The translations under genes were made by a program, and so were the position numbers. From NCBI RefSeq assembly GCF_048569485.1, contig NC_134353.1, positions 533,478,008 to 533,542,007 on the forward strand: a DNA stretch of 64,000 bases, written 5' to 3'. The stretch is from Anomaloglossus baeobatrachus. Its lineage: Eukaryota; Chordata; Amphibia; Anura; Aromobatidae. Under the pieces are notes generated by a model. It searched no databases and was not told where the DNA came from. It saw only the letters and a list, made by a program, of their open reading frames with translations. How positions within the stretch are numbered: the stretch's first letter is position 1; every line of letters starts with the position of its first letter. This document shows positions 47,547-60,153 of the stretch, piece after piece.

Positions 47547-47687
47547 GTGATGCGGCCTCTACTGATAATCAACATCTTTGTCTTTTAAAGCCACAAAACA
47601 AAAACCTGTTATTGGTATACCCCCCAGTGCCTCATGTTTAATTTATCACACCTATTTCAGTGATCTGCGCAATGTAATGAAATATGA
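47547..47687. other. Short unassigned spacer
   Basis: 140 bp between hairpin element H3 and the next hAT-like element; no feature seen. Confidence 0.5.
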
Positions 47688-47929
47688 TGTTATACCAGGG
47701 GTGGGCAATTAATTTTCCCATGGGGCCGCATGAGAAATTGGGATGGTTTTAGAGGGCCGGACTAATATAATTAACTCGGTTCTACATATATACATATATA
47801 TATATATACACACAAACACGCATATATACTGTGCGTGTATAATATATATACACATACACACAATGTATACATACACACACAATCCCCATATACTACATCA
47901 CTACACCCGCCACATACTACACCTGTAAT

Positions 47930-48740
47930 ATACATCAGTATACACTACACCTGTAATAAACTACACCTCTATATACTATACAACTATATATTACATCACT
48001 ACACCCCTATATACACCTGTAATATGCTACATCACTATATACTACACCTGTAATAAACTGCAGCACATCACTATATACTACACCTGTGATAACCTACATC
48101 ACTACACCCCTATATACTACACTTGTATTATACTACATCACTACACCCCTATATACTACACTTGTATTATACTACATCACTACACCCCTATATACTACAC
48201 TTGTATTATACTACACTCCTATATACTACACCTGTATTACACTACACCACTACACCCCTATAAACACCTGTATTATACTACACCACTACACCTGTAATAT
48301 ACTACACCACTACACCCCATATACACCTGTAATATACTACACCACTACACCCTTATATACACCTGTAATATACTACACCACTACACCCCTATATACACCT
48401 GTATTATACTACACCCCTATATACACCTGTATAATACAGGTGTATATAGGGGTGTAGTGGTGTAGTATAATACAGGTGTATATAGGGGTGTAGTATAATA
48501 CAGGTGTATATAGGGGTGTAGTATAATACAGGTGTATATATGGGTGTAGTGGTGTAGTATAATACAAGTGTATATAGGGGTGTAGTATAATACAGGTGTA
48601 TATAGGGGTGTAGTATATTACAGGTGTATATAGGGGTGTAGTGATGTAGTATAATACAGGTGTATATAGCGGTGTAGTATTATACTACACTCCTATATAC
48701 ACCTGTATTATACTACACCACTACACACCTATAAAACTCA
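47930..48740. repeat. Minisatellite with an internal inversion (actacacccctatatacacc units)
   Basis: From about 47930 to 48430 the units read CTACACCCCTATATACACCTGTA-type on the plus strand; from 48432 to 48680 the same units run in reverse (GGTGTATATAGGGGTGTAGT); then the first orientation returns. The turning point near 48430 ('cacctgtataatacaggtg') is a perfect palindrome. Long Tyr/Thr-rich open frames are by-products. Confidence 0.9.
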
Positions 48741-49231
48741 CCACTACACCCCCCCATATACCACACCTGTAAAACTACATTCCCATATACTAAACCACTA
48801 CACCCCAAATATTTGTCAAAAGTTACCCCTCTCCCCCAGCCCCCCACCTGCCCGCCCCCATTGTCCCCGCAGGTTACTAGTAACCACTCACCTCTCTTAT
48901 TATCGTTCCCGTCCTCAGACACCTCCGTACGAGCCCCCCGCTGAGCTGCTTCTCCTTCACATGGCCAGGCTGCGCCAACGCTGTATTCCTAGGAGCCCCC
49001 GCCGCTGCCTCTCTCCATACGGCCCCCGCCTCTGCAGCTTCTCCTGCCGGGCGGGAACTTTTCAAATGACACACGCGCGCCGTACTGACGATATCAGGGC
49101 GCGCGTGTGTCACAGAGAAAAGTGTCGGGCAAGGAACAGAGGAGAGATTCCTGCGTTCCGCTGCCTACACTGTGCGGAGCTTCAGGATCTGTCCTCTGTT
49201 TCCTACCCGACACGCAGCGTGTGATGAGGGT

Positions 49232-50519
49232 CAGGGCCGGCTCCAGGTTTTTGTGGGCCCCGGGCGGAAGAGTCCCAGTGGGCCCCATCAACACGCAGAC
49301 ACACATACGTACACATACATATTTAAAGACAAACTCACAAAAATACATATAGAACGGACACATCTATACAGCCATATACACTGACATACATAGATACACA
49401 TTATACATGCCTACAGACACACAGCTCTGCTGCATACATACAGACACACATAGCTCTGCTACAGACACACAAAGCTCTGCTACAGACACACATAGCTCTG
49501 CTACATACATACACACATAGCTCTGCTACATACATACACACATAGCTCTGCTACATACATACACACATAGCTCTGCTACATACATAGCTCTGCTACATAC
49601 ATACACACATAGCACTGCTACATACACACATAGCACTGCTACATACAGACACACATAGCTCTGCTACATACATACACACATAGCTCTGCTACATACATAC
49701 ACACATAGCACTGCTACATACACACATAGCACTGCTACATACAGACACACATAGCTCTGCTACATACAGACACACATAGCTCTGCTACATACAAACACAC
49801 ATAGCTCTGCTACATACATACACACATAGCACTGCTACATACACACATAGCACTGCTACATACAGACACACATAGCTCTGCTACATATATACATACATAC
49901 ACATTGCTCTGCTACATACACACATAGCTCTGCTACATACATACACACATAGCTCTGCTACATACATACATACATAGCTCTGCTACATATATACATACAT
50001 AGCTCTGCTACATATATACATACATACACACATAGCTCTGCTACATATATACATACAGACAGACACACACGCGGCTCTGGGGCCCAGCACATACGGCACC
50101 GGGGGGGAAGGGTTGCAGGGAATACACCTAGGGGGGGAGAAGAGCCCATACAGCTCACCAGGGCCCATAAATCGGGGGGTGGGGAGGGCACATACCGCTC
50201 AGGTCACGGTGGAGAAGGGGCCCACACAGAGCCGGAAAGAAGCACTGTGCTGGGGGTCGCTGGCTGGCACTGCAACTCTCATCTGTGGGATGGGCAGGAC
50301 GCCGGCCGGTAGCTCCGCCCACAGATTAAGTTCAACCAGGAAGTCTTTGCTCCTTAAAGGGATGGCGCTGCAGATTCCTGCCGAGGACTGCGGTCCCCGG
50401 AACTCGGCCCGGGGGCAGCAGAACTAAGGCGAGTGGGCCCTGGCCTAGGGTCACCAGAACTGACGAGGCCGAGTGGGCCCCCCCGGCTCTCCAGGGCCCC
50501 GGCATTTGCCCGGGCACTG
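49232..50519. mobile_element. hAT-type (CAG...CTG) non-autonomous element nested in a hAT
   Basis: Left CAGGGCCGGCTCC; right, inverted, CAGTGCCCGGGCAAATGCCGG; flanks ATGAGGGT (49224-49231) and ATGAGGGC (50520-50527), seven of eight matching. The subterminal regions are GC-rich with several GTGGGCCC words. The centre is a minisatellite. No transposase. Confidence 0.75.
49360..50060. repeat. Minisatellite of 'catagctctgctacatac' units
   Basis: About 25-30 copies of CATAGC(T/A)CTGCTACATAC separated by ATACACA or AGACACA. Spacing varies, so it is a loose minisatellite. The unit pattern is continuous, without the distinct spacers of a CRISPR array. Confidence 0.9.
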
Positions 50520-50716
50520 ATGAGGGCAATCTGACCACGCGCCTCCCGGAGCCTGGAGCTCCGGACAACAGGTCAGATTGCTCTCATCAGTGACCGGCCA
50601 GCAAGGACGCCCTGAGCCAGGCGGGCCGGTCACAGAGAGTAGGCGGGCCGGATGTGGCGCGCGGGCCGCCCCTTGCCCAGGTCTGTGTTATACCATCATT
50701 CATTGTACACATTCCA

Positions 50717-51087
50717 TTCAAAATGGAGAGGAGAAGGGGTTAATGCCGCGCATCAGCCAAATGACACTGTATAGATGTTGATGAATAAATATCTTTCCTT
50801 TATTTCATCGGTCTACGTGTTTCGAGGTATAAAACTCTTCCTCAGGACCAGTACATCAACAAAAGCCTAGGCCTAGGCTACAGTGTCATTTGGCTGATGC
50901 GTGGCATTAACCCCTTTTCCTCTCCATTTTGAATGATCATCCACGTGGGGCTGCAGCAGACGCCATTATCTTATGCTTACCAGTGGTTGTGACGTTCACA
51001 ACCTAAATAGGTGAGTGTATATTACCTATATACTTTACTCGCCCACCTGGTGTTACACTATCAGCGCTTCTTATTTGTAGATTTGCA
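50717..51087. mobile_element. Long-hairpin element H5 with 15-nt target duplication
   Basis: 'attgtacacattcca' (50702-50716) and 'attgtaaacattcca' (51088-51102) flank it, one mismatch. Arms 50717-50769 and 50879-50935 are inverted copies (AATGGAGAGGAGAAGGGGTT paired with AACCCCTTTTCCTCTCCATT). The loop contains CGTGTTTCGAGGTATAAAAC and TCTTCCTCAGG, the inverse of CCTGAGGAAGA...CGAAACACG. The left arm abuts the duplication and the right arm is followed by an unpaired tail of about 150 bp. Confidence 0.7.
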
Positions 51088-51102
51088 ATTGTAAACATTC
51101 CA

Positions 51103-52533
51103 AAATTAATAAGTACCATAGCTTGATAAAACCTCACTGGCTTACATTGTCAAAGTATTTTATCAGGAGTTACTATAACAAGGCTCTAATAAGCGTTATT
51201 AATGTTACATTTCACCAAGTGCATGCTATCTGGACATCAAGCAGTTCATGACTGTCTAATTCCATGTTAACATTACACAAGTTCATTCAAACTGAGCCCT
51301 ATCACATTTTATGGAGCCATGTTATCAAAGCATTTTATCGGGCTGTGCTATGAGCCAGGCAATTCACTTAAGCTTGGTTATCATAACATTATATCAGATT
51401 GCTTGTATTATTATCTTAGCCGTGCTACAGAAACATCCACCAGTCTGCTATATTACAGAATTACATTGAGGTCATGTAAGTAGAGCAACCCACTTCAAGG
51501 AATGATTCTAATCATCCCGGTTCATAGCAATACTGCATGAGAAATTAATTCATAGAAGTTGTTTTACTCGGTTATAGCTTAGCATTTGATGTAACACAGA
51601 TTGAGATACTTTTCTACTACTGTAGTTTTACGAGAACAGCTGTCTTTCCACCCCTACACTCCCACACGCATATGGAGGCTTGCTGCTCGGAGAAAAGATG
51701 GCCCAAAGTCAAAACGATATGATGCCACAAAGATTAGGACTAAGTCTTGTACAGCACATTTGGAGACACAGTGAAATATCATTGAGACAACCACTGAAAA
51801 CTGCATTAAAAAACTGTTTTTCTAGAGCAATGGTAATTAGCACTGCCCTTTGGATATGTTTAAGACAGTCACTTAAAGCTTCTTAAACAAGACAGAGGGG
51901 GGAAGGAGGTTCACATAAATAATTTAGAATAGCTTTTTGCCCATGATGGAGGAGGGGCTTTGATGTGATAGGGGTGGAGCTTAACTAATAGGATGGAGTC
52001 TTCCATCTGTAGGGGTGAACTCATTGGAGATGAGCAGTAGGTATGGTAAGTATTCCTGGCAATGTTACCGACCATTCATTGACATGTTTATAATCCGATT
52101 TGTACAACATATTTACGCTATGTGTTTGACCCACTCAACAGACGGTGGATGAAGACATAGTATGTTAATACCCTTAGACATTGTGCAGTAGAGTTTAAAA
52201 TCACTCAAAACCACTTGAAAGACTCTTCCTATTCACTGCTATTGTAAAACCACTTTGTTTTTCATGTGTTCAGTATTTTCGAGAATCATTTTCTGCTTCA
52301 GGTTTTGAAAGATGCTTGGTGGAAAAACAGTTTATTTCACTACTTTGAGCGGCTCCTGATGGAATCCGGTCCAAACAATCAGTGTCCAATCAAACCCTCT
52401 TCCAAAATGTTAGAAAAACTCTACAAAGGCGCTTCAAGAAACTCTTCAAGAAATGCTATTAAAATCTCCTCCAAAAGCTCCCCAAAGAAGGAGCATTTCC
52501 TGGAGTGGTTTCCACTAGAAAGCTTGTACCTTT
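51103..52533. other. Unassigned intronic spacer
   Basis: No exon or named repeat in about 1.4 kb. The stretch 52380-52540 is a run of imperfect 'ctcttcaagaaa'/'ctccaaaag' words giving a 119-aa Ser/Lys-rich frame (52266-52625) that resembles no protein I know and looks like degenerate simple repeat. Confidence 0.45.
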
Positions 52534-54129
52534 TAACTGGGGGCGATCCAAAAGTAATGATAATCAATAATAAACACAATGAATATATTAAAAAAAAATA
52601 TATATTTTTCTACATTGTCTCCTAACAAATTTCCAACTTATCAAACTATTTTGAGGGTCATCAAATATCAGAAATTCCAAATAATTCAAATGACTGAAAT
52701 TCTCATGAAACATTAAATTCTTTATTATTTTATTAGACTAACACACAAGAAAAATATTAAACAGATGGATAATGATATAAAAATATCCTGGGTTCAACAA
52801 GTGTTAATTTTTCTTTTTTTTAAATATTGTACATGATAAATTCATACAGGTTCATCACACACAATTTTTTGAACACATTTTTGTACATATGTTTTTGTGA
52901 GGTTGGTCTCCTGTAAAAGTATTCAACCCCCTAATCCGCCCGCATCGAGGTCAATTATAATATATAATTTGTGATCTATAGGAAAGTGCTAGTGCATTAG
53001 CATACAGCTAAAAATAAATAAACAATTTGAGAGACCAAAGATACATGAGATGAATGAGGGGTTGAATAGTTTTGTTTAGGGGTAGAAATAATCTGCTTAT
53101 TCCAATGAATCTATGCAGAGCTATTATCTTTAAGGCAAGCCATAAAAAAACTGCATCAGAAAAAATTCTCTATAAGCCCTCACGTTGTCACATGAATTGC
53201 TGAAAACAAATGCCCAATATATCTATGTATCTACTATATGTTAAGAGTTAACAGAGCAAAGTTCAATCTGTTATATGATGAACAGGAATAGTATCACAGC
53301 ATGTTATTAGGCAGGCCATATCTATATATATAATTGCCTTATTCTGTCTGTCTGTCTGTCATGCTCCAAAATTGTGTCACCGTGACATGTCCTTACGGTG
53401 ACACAAAGCTGATTGGCCGCTGGGTTCGCCATGGCCCCGCCCCCCCCACACGGATTGGCCTCTCGCCTCGGCTGCGCCCCCATACGGATTGGCCAGCCGC
53501 TCGCCCAGGCTCTGCCCCCCCCCAGAGATTGGCCTCTCGCCCCGGCACCCTGCAGGCATTGGCAACTCGCCCACGCCACGCCCCGCCCCCCTCACGCAAT
53601 AGACGTTAGCTCTCGCCCCCCCCCCCGCATTGCCCGAACTGACACGGTCACGGAGCCACGAATCCCAGGTGAGTACTGTACTCCCCCCCCCTTTCCCCCC
53701 TCACCAACGGGAGCCCACATCAGCGTACGCCGCCGCCGTATGCTGGTGTTGGCTCCCGTGCGAGCGGGGGACGTGTTGCGCTGGTAACCATGCTTGCATA
53801 GTTACCAGTAAATCAAGGTCCTGCAGCGGCAAGACTTCCACACGCACAAACATAACAGCACACACACACGCATACACACACACATCAGATCGCACTCACT
53901 CTCACAAACACCTCACACACACCTCACACACACCTCACACACACCTCACACACACCTCACACACACATCGCATCCACATACTCACAGCATCCGGCGATAT
54001 CGCTTGCTTCTCGGCCTCGATACTGTGCTGTTGTGATCTTCCAGGACCTGACGGAGGATCACATGGCCAGAGGCATGTGGTATGTCCGGATGTTGTGAGT
54101 ATCAGCGCGTATGTGCGATATCATCAGTG

Positions 54130-56120
54130 TCTGTGTGTGTGAGTGGATGCGATCGGGTGTGTGTGAGTGGATGCGATCGGGTGTGTGTGAGTGGATGCGA
54201 TCGGGTGTGTGTGAGTGGATGCGATCGGGTGTGTGAGTGTCGGCAGAGGAGCACGGCGTGCTGGAGGAGGCTGGGAGCAGAGAGGCTGATCATGGGGAAG
54301 GCTGGGAGGAGAGAGGCTGATGATGGGGGAGGCTGGGAGGGGGAGGCTGATGCTGGGGGAGGCTGGGACGAGGGAGGCTGATGCTGGTGGAGGCTGATGC
54401 TTGGGGAGGCTGATGCTGGGGGAGGCTGGAAGGAGAGAGGCTAATGCTGGTGGAGGCTGATGCTTGGGGAGGCTGATGCTGGGGGAGACTGGGAGGGGAA
54501 GGCTGATGCTGAGGGAGGCTGGGAGGAAGGAGGCTGGGAGGAGAGAGGCTGATCCTGGGGAAGGCTGGGAACGGGAGGCTGATGCTGATGGAGGCTGGAA
54601 GGAGTGAGGCTGATGCTGGGGGAGGCTGGAAGGAAAGAGGCTGATGCTGGTGGAGGCTGATGCTTGGGGAGGCTGATGCTGGGGGAGACTGGGAGCGGAA
54701 GGCTGATGCTGAGGGAGGCTGGGAGGAAGGAGGCTGGGAGGAAGGAGGCTGGGAGGAAGGAGGCTGGGAGGAGAGAGGCTGAACCTGGGGAAGGCTGGGA
54801 AGGGGAGGCTGATGCTGGGGGAGGCTGGAAGGAGAGAGGCTGATGCTGGTGGAGACTGATGCTTGGGGAGGCTGATGCTGGGGGAGACTGGGAGCGGAAG
54901 GCTGATGCTGAGGGAGGCTGGGAGGAAGGAGGCTGGGAGGAGAGAGGCTGATCCTCGGGAAGGCTGGGAAGGGGAGGCTGATGCTGAGGGAAGCTGGAAG
55001 GAGAGAGGCTGATGCTGGGGGAGGCTGGAAGGAGAGAGGCTGATGCTGGGGAAGGCTGATGCTGAGGGAGGCTGGGAGGGGAAAGCTGATGCTGGGGAAG
55101 GCTGGGAGGACGGAGGCTGGGAGGAGAGAGGCTGATCCTGGGGAAGGCTGGGAGAGGGAGGCTGATGCTGGAGGAGGCTGGAAGGAAAGAGGCTGATGCT
55201 GGTGGAGGCTGATGCTGGGGGAGGCTGGAAGGAGAGAGTCTGATGCTGGTGGAGGCTGATGCTTGGGGAGGCTGGGAGAGGGAGGCTGATGCTGAGGGAG
55301 GCTGGGAGGAGGGAGGCTGGGAGAGGTAGGCTGAGAGAAGAGAAGCTGATGCTGGGGGAGGCTGATGCTGGGGGAGGCTGGGAGAGGGAGGCTGATGCTG
55401 GGGGAGGGTGGGAGGAGGGAGGCTGGGAGGAGAGAGGCTGATGCTGGGGAAGGCTGGGAGGAGAGAGGCTGATGCTGGGGACAGAGAGGAGAGGCTGATG
55501 CTGGGAGGAGAGAGGCTCATGCTAGGATGAGAGAGGCTGATGCTGGGAGGAGAGAGGCTGATGCTGGGAGGAGAGAGGCTGATGCTGGGGGCAGAGAAGC
55601 TGATGCTGGGGGCAGAGAGGCTGATGCTGGTGCAGCATGGGGGATGGAGCACGATGGGGGGTGCACAGCATCGGGGATGGAGCATGATGGGGGGGTGCGC
55701 AGCATCGGGGATGGAGCACGATGGGGAGTTCACAGCATGGGGGATGGAGCACGTTTGGGAGTGCGCAGCATGGCGGGTGGAGCACGTTTGGGAGTGCGCA
55801 GCATGGGAGATGGAGCACGATAGGGGGTGCGCAGCATAGGGGATGGAGCACGATGGGGAGTGCGCTGCATGGGGGATGGAGCACGATGGGGAGTGCGGAG
55901 TATGGCGGATGGAGCACGTTTGGGAGTGCGCAGCATGGCGGATGGAGCACGTTTGGGAGTGCGCAGCATGGCGGATGGAGCACGTTTGGGAGTGCGCAGC
56001 ATGGGAGATGGAGCACGATGGGGGGTGCGCAGCATAGGGGATGGAGCACGATGGGGAGTGCGCTGCATGGGGGATGGAGCACGATGGAGAGTGCGCTGCA
56101 TGGGGGATGGAGCACGTTTG
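54130..56120. repeat. Helitron A internal minisatellites
   Basis: Three tandem blocks lie in series: 'gtgtgagtggatgcgatcgg' about four times (54130-54235); AGGCTGATGCTGGGGGAGGCTGG-type units (54280-55640); and 'gatggagcacgatggggagtgcgcagcatg' units, given here as GATGGAGCACG plus GTGCGCAGCATG, about 13 copies of roughly 37 bp (55640-56120). The mirror-image blocks in Helitron B lie at about 57150-59140. Confidence 0.9.
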
Positions 56121-56580
56121 GGAGTGCGCACCTCCCCCCAAAACACACACACACACACACACACACGCGCGCACTGCACAACACACCACACACCACACAT
56201 CACACACACACACACACACTGGGAACCACAAACAACTGCCCTACACAGACACCCACACACACAGACAACGCTGCGCACACACAGCACCCAACACACAAAC
56301 ACCGCGGCACACACAAATATACGCACATACCGCACAACACACACATTGCACAAAACATACCTCCCCCCAAAACACACCACACACACACAAACCGCGCAAC
56401 ACACACACAACGCTACAGACACACAGCGCTCCACAAACAACGCAACACACGCAACACACATACAACACTGCTCTCACCCCCCGTCACACCCAGACAACAC
56501 CCAGAACATGTACAGCCCCTACACAAACACTTGGTAACTACACACAACAACATCTATATATATATATATATATATATATA

Positions 56581-56656
56581 CTAGAAGGTGGCCCGATTCT
56601 ACGCATCGGGTATTCTAGAATTTACGTATTGTGTAGTTCATGTATGATTTTTGTTA

Positions 56657-56720
<64 letters not shown>

Positions 56721-59700
56721 GATGTTGTTGTGTGTAGTTACCAAGTGTTTGTGTAGGGGCTGTACATGTTCTGGGTGTTGTCTGGGTGTGACGGGGGGTG
56801 AGAGCGGTGTTGTATGTGTGTTGCGTGTGTTGCGTTGTTTGTGGAGCGCTGTGTGTCTGTAGCGTTGTGTGTGTGTTGCGCGGTTTGTGTGTGTGTGGTG
56901 TGTTTTGGGGGGAGGTATGTTTTGTGCAATGTGTGTGTTGTGCGGTATGTGCGTATATTTGTGTGTGCCGCGGTGTTTGTGTGTTGGGTGCTGTGTGTGC
57001 GCAGCGTTGTCTGTGTGTGTGGGTGTCTGTGTAGGGCAGTTGTTTGTGGTTCCCAGTGTGTGTGTGTGTGATGTGTGGTGTGTGGTGTGTTGTGCAGTGC
57101 GCGCGCGCGTGTGTGTGTGTGTGTGTGTGTGTTTTGGGGGGAGGTGCGCACTCCCAAACGTGTTCCATCCCCCATGCAGCGCACTCTCCATCGTGCTCCA
57201 TCCCCCATGCAGCGCACTCCCCATCGTGCTCCATCCCCTATGCTGCGCACCCCCCATCGTGCTCCATCTCCCATGCTGCGCACTCCCAAACGTGCTCCAT
57301 CCGCCATGCTGCGCACTCCCAAACGTGCTCCATCCGCCATGCTGCGCACTCCCAAACGTGCTCCATCCGCCATACTCCGCACTCCCCATCGTGCTCCATC
57401 CCCCATGCAGCGCACTCCCCATCATGCTCCATCCCCTATGCTGTGCACCCCCTATCGTGCTCCATCTCCCATGCTGCGCACTCCCAAACGTGCTCCACCC
57501 GCCATGCTGCGCACTCCCAAACGTGCTCCATCCCCCATGCTGTGAACTCCCCATCGTGCTCCATCCCCGATGCTGCGCACCCCCCCATCATGCTCCATCC
57601 CCGATGCTGCGCACCCCCCATCGTGCTCCATCCCCCATGCTGCACCAGCATCAGCCTCTCTGCCCCCAGCATCAGCTTCTCTGCCCCCAGCATCATCCTC
57701 TCTCCTCCCAGCATCAGCCTCTCTCCTCCCAGCATCAGCCTCTCTCATCCTAGCATGAGCCTCTCTCCTCCCAGCATCAGCCTCTCCTCTCTGTCCCCAG
57801 CATCAGCCTCTCTCCTCCCAGCCTTCCCCAGCATCAGCCTCTCTCCTCCCAGCCTCCCTCCTCCCACCCTCCCCCAGCATCAGCCTCCCTCTCCCAGCCT
57901 CCCCCAGCATCAGCCTCCCCCAGCATCAGCTTCTCTTCTCTCAGCCTACCTCTCCCAGCCTCCCTCCTCCCAGCCTCCCTCAGCATCAGCCTCCCTCTCC
58001 CAGCCTCCCCAAGCATCAGCCTCCACCAGCATCAGACTCTCTCCTTCCAGCCTCCCCCAGCATCAGCCTCCGCCAGCATCAGCCTTTTTCCTTCCAGCCT
58101 CCTCCAGCATCAGCCTCCCTCTCCCAGCCTTCCCCAGGATCAGCCTCTCTCCTCCCAGCCTCCGTCCTCCCAGCCTTCCCCAGCATCAGCTTTCCCCTCC
58201 CAGCCTCCCTCAGCATCGGCCTTCCCCAGCATCAGCCTCTCTCCTTCCAGCCTCCCCCAGCATCAGCCTCTCTCCTTCCAGCTTCCCTCAGCATCAGCCT
58301 CCCCTTCCCAGCCTTCCCGAGGATCAGCCTCTCTCCTCCCAGCCTCCTTCCTCCCAGCCTCCCTTAGCATCAGCCTTCCGCTCCCAGTCTCCCCCAGCAT
58401 CAGCCTCCCCAAGCATCAGCCTCCACCAGCATCAGCCTCTCTCCTTCCAGCCTCCCCCAGCATCAGCCTCCCCTTCCCAGCCTTCCCCAGGTTCAGCCTC
58501 TCTCCTCCCAGCCTCCTTCCTCCCAGCCTCCTTCCTCCCAGCCTCCCTCAGCATCAGCCTTCCGCTCCCAGTCTCCCCCAGCATCAGCCTCCCCAAGCAT
58601 CAGCCTCCACCAGCATCAGCCTCTTTCCTTCCAGCCTCCCCCAGCATCAGCCTCACTCCTTCCAGCCTCCATCAGCATCAGCCTCCCGTTCCCAGCCTTC
58701 CCCAGGATCAGCCTCTCTCCTCCCAGCCTCCTTCCTCCCAGCCTCCCTCAGCATCAGCCTTCCCCTCCCAGTCTCCCCCAGCATCAGCCTCCCCAAGCAT
58801 CAGCCTCCACCAGCATTAGCCTCTCTCCTTCCAGCCTCCCCCAGCATCAGCCTCCCCAAGCATCAGCCTCCACCAGCATCAGCCTCCCTCGTCGAAGCCT
58901 CCCCCAGCATCAGCCTCCCCCTCCCAGCCTCCCCCATCATCAGCCTCTCTCCTCCCAGCCTTCCCCATGATCAGCCTCTCTGCTCCCAGCCTCCTCCAGC
59001 ACGCCGTGCTCCTCTGCCGACACTCACACACCCGATCGCATCCACTCACACACACCCGATCGCATCCACTCACACACACCCGATCGCATCCACTCACACA
59101 CACCCGATCGCATCCACTCACACACACCCGATCGCATCCACTCACACACACAGACACTGACGATATCGCACATACGCGCTGATACTCACAACATCCGGAC
59201 ATACCACATGCCTCTGGCCATGTGATCCTCCGTCAGGTCCTGGAAGATCACAACAGCACAGTATCGAGGCCGAGAAGCAAGCGATATCGCCGGATGCTGT
59301 GAGTATGTGGATGCGATGTGTGTGTGAGGTGTGTGTGAGGTGTGTGTGAGGTGTGTGTGAGGTGTTTGTGAGAGTGAGTGCGATCTGATGTGTGTGTGTA
59401 TGCGTGTGTGTGTGCTGTTATGTTTGTGCGTGTGGAAGTCCCGCCGCTGCAGGACCTTGATTTACTGGTAACTATGCAAGCATGGTTACCAGCGCAACAC
59501 GTCCCCCGCTCGCACGGGAGCCAACACCAGCATACGGCGGCGGCGTACGCTGATGTGGGCTCCCGTTGGTGAGGGGTAAAGGGGGGGGGAGTACAGTACT
59601 CACCTGGGATTCGTGGCTCCGTGACCGTGTCAGTTCGGGCAATGCGGGGGGGGGCGAGAGCTAACGTCTATTGCGTGAGGGGGGCGGGGCGTGGCGTGGG

Positions 59701-59948
59701 CGAGTTGCCAATGCCTGCAGGGTGCCGGGGCGAGAGGCCAATCTGTTGGGGGGGGGCAGAGCCTGGGCGAGCGGCTGGCCAATCCGTGTGGGGGCGCAGC
59801 CGGGGCGAGAGGCCAATCCGTGTGGGGGGCGGGGCCATGGCGAACCCAGCGGCCAATCAGCTTTGTGTCACCGTAAGGACATGTCACGGTGACACAATTT
59901 TGGAGCATGACAGACAGACAGACAGAATAAGGCAATTATATATATAGA
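56581..59948 (-). mobile_element. Helitron B, near-identical copy inserted in inverted orientation
   Basis: Read on the minus strand it starts TCTATATATATAATTGCC at 59948 (preceded by A) and ends with the hairpin and CTAG at 56581 (followed by T). It sits in the TA run of Helitron A, 82 bp before A's 3' end. Length 3368 bp. Its arm matches A almost base for base; the differences seen are mostly repeat copy number (five versus four copies of the 'gtgagtggatgcgatcgg' unit, one fewer 15-bp 'agcctccttcctccc' unit) and scattered substitutions. No transposase. Confidence 0.92.
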
Positions 59949-60153
59949 TATATATAACAAAAATCATACATGAACTACACAATACGTAAATTCTAGAATA
60001 CCCGATGCGTAGAATCGGGCCACCTTCTAGTAACATCATAAACACTGATGTCATAAAAGCAATACTTCTCAAGCAGGTATATTAAGGGTTAACAGAGCAA
60101 GATCTTGTTGCAGAAGTTTACCCCTTCTGAGGAAGAGACGAAACAATCGTTAA

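Larger units (their letters stand above)
47696..50685. mobile_element. hAT-type (CAG...CTG) non-autonomous element, 3.0 kb
   Basis: Left end CAGGGGTGGGCAATT, right end inverted CAGACCTGGGCAAGG; perfect 8-bp duplication TGTTATAC at 47688-47695 and 50686-50693. CAGGGGT...GGCAA ends and an 'agagggccgga' segment are typical of Charlie-like hAT elements. The interior holds an inverted minisatellite (47930-48740), a GC-rich stretch and another hAT-type element (49232-50519). No transposase. Confidence 0.85.
53321..60030 (+). mobile_element. Helitron A (non-autonomous), split by an inverted sibling
   Basis: It starts TCTATATATATAATTGCC directly after A (53320) and ends CCACCTTCTAG directly before T (60031), the A^T target of Helitrons. 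The expected 3' hairpin CCCGATgcgtagaATCGGG lies 11 nt before the CTAG end. Helitron A comprises 53321-56580 plus 59949-60030, about 3.34 kb. It has no Rep/helicase gene; the interior is GC-rich tandem sequence with a CA-rich 3' part. Confidence 0.92.

Noticed and set aside
49360-50060. CRISPR-like regular repeat
   Set aside because: Units are contiguous or separated by repetitive ATACACA, spacing varies, and the context is a vertebrate intron inside a hAT-type element.
52266-52625. 119-aa Ser/Lys-rich frame as an exon
   Set aside because: Degenerate 'ctccaaaag'-type simple repeat running into the mariner terminal repeat; no splice context or domain.
54441-56231. 596-aa Ser/Pro/Gln-rich open frame (and the 591-aa mirror at 57044-58819) as a gene
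   Set aside because: It is translation of a Helitron minisatellite; composition-driven, no domain, no start context, and present in several frames on both strands.
53321-60030. Palindrome as a pure assembly artefact
   Set aside because: The two arms differ in repeat copy number and in bases, and the inner junctions are exact Helitron ends at an A^T site; an artefact would not create those. Long reads would still be the decisive test.
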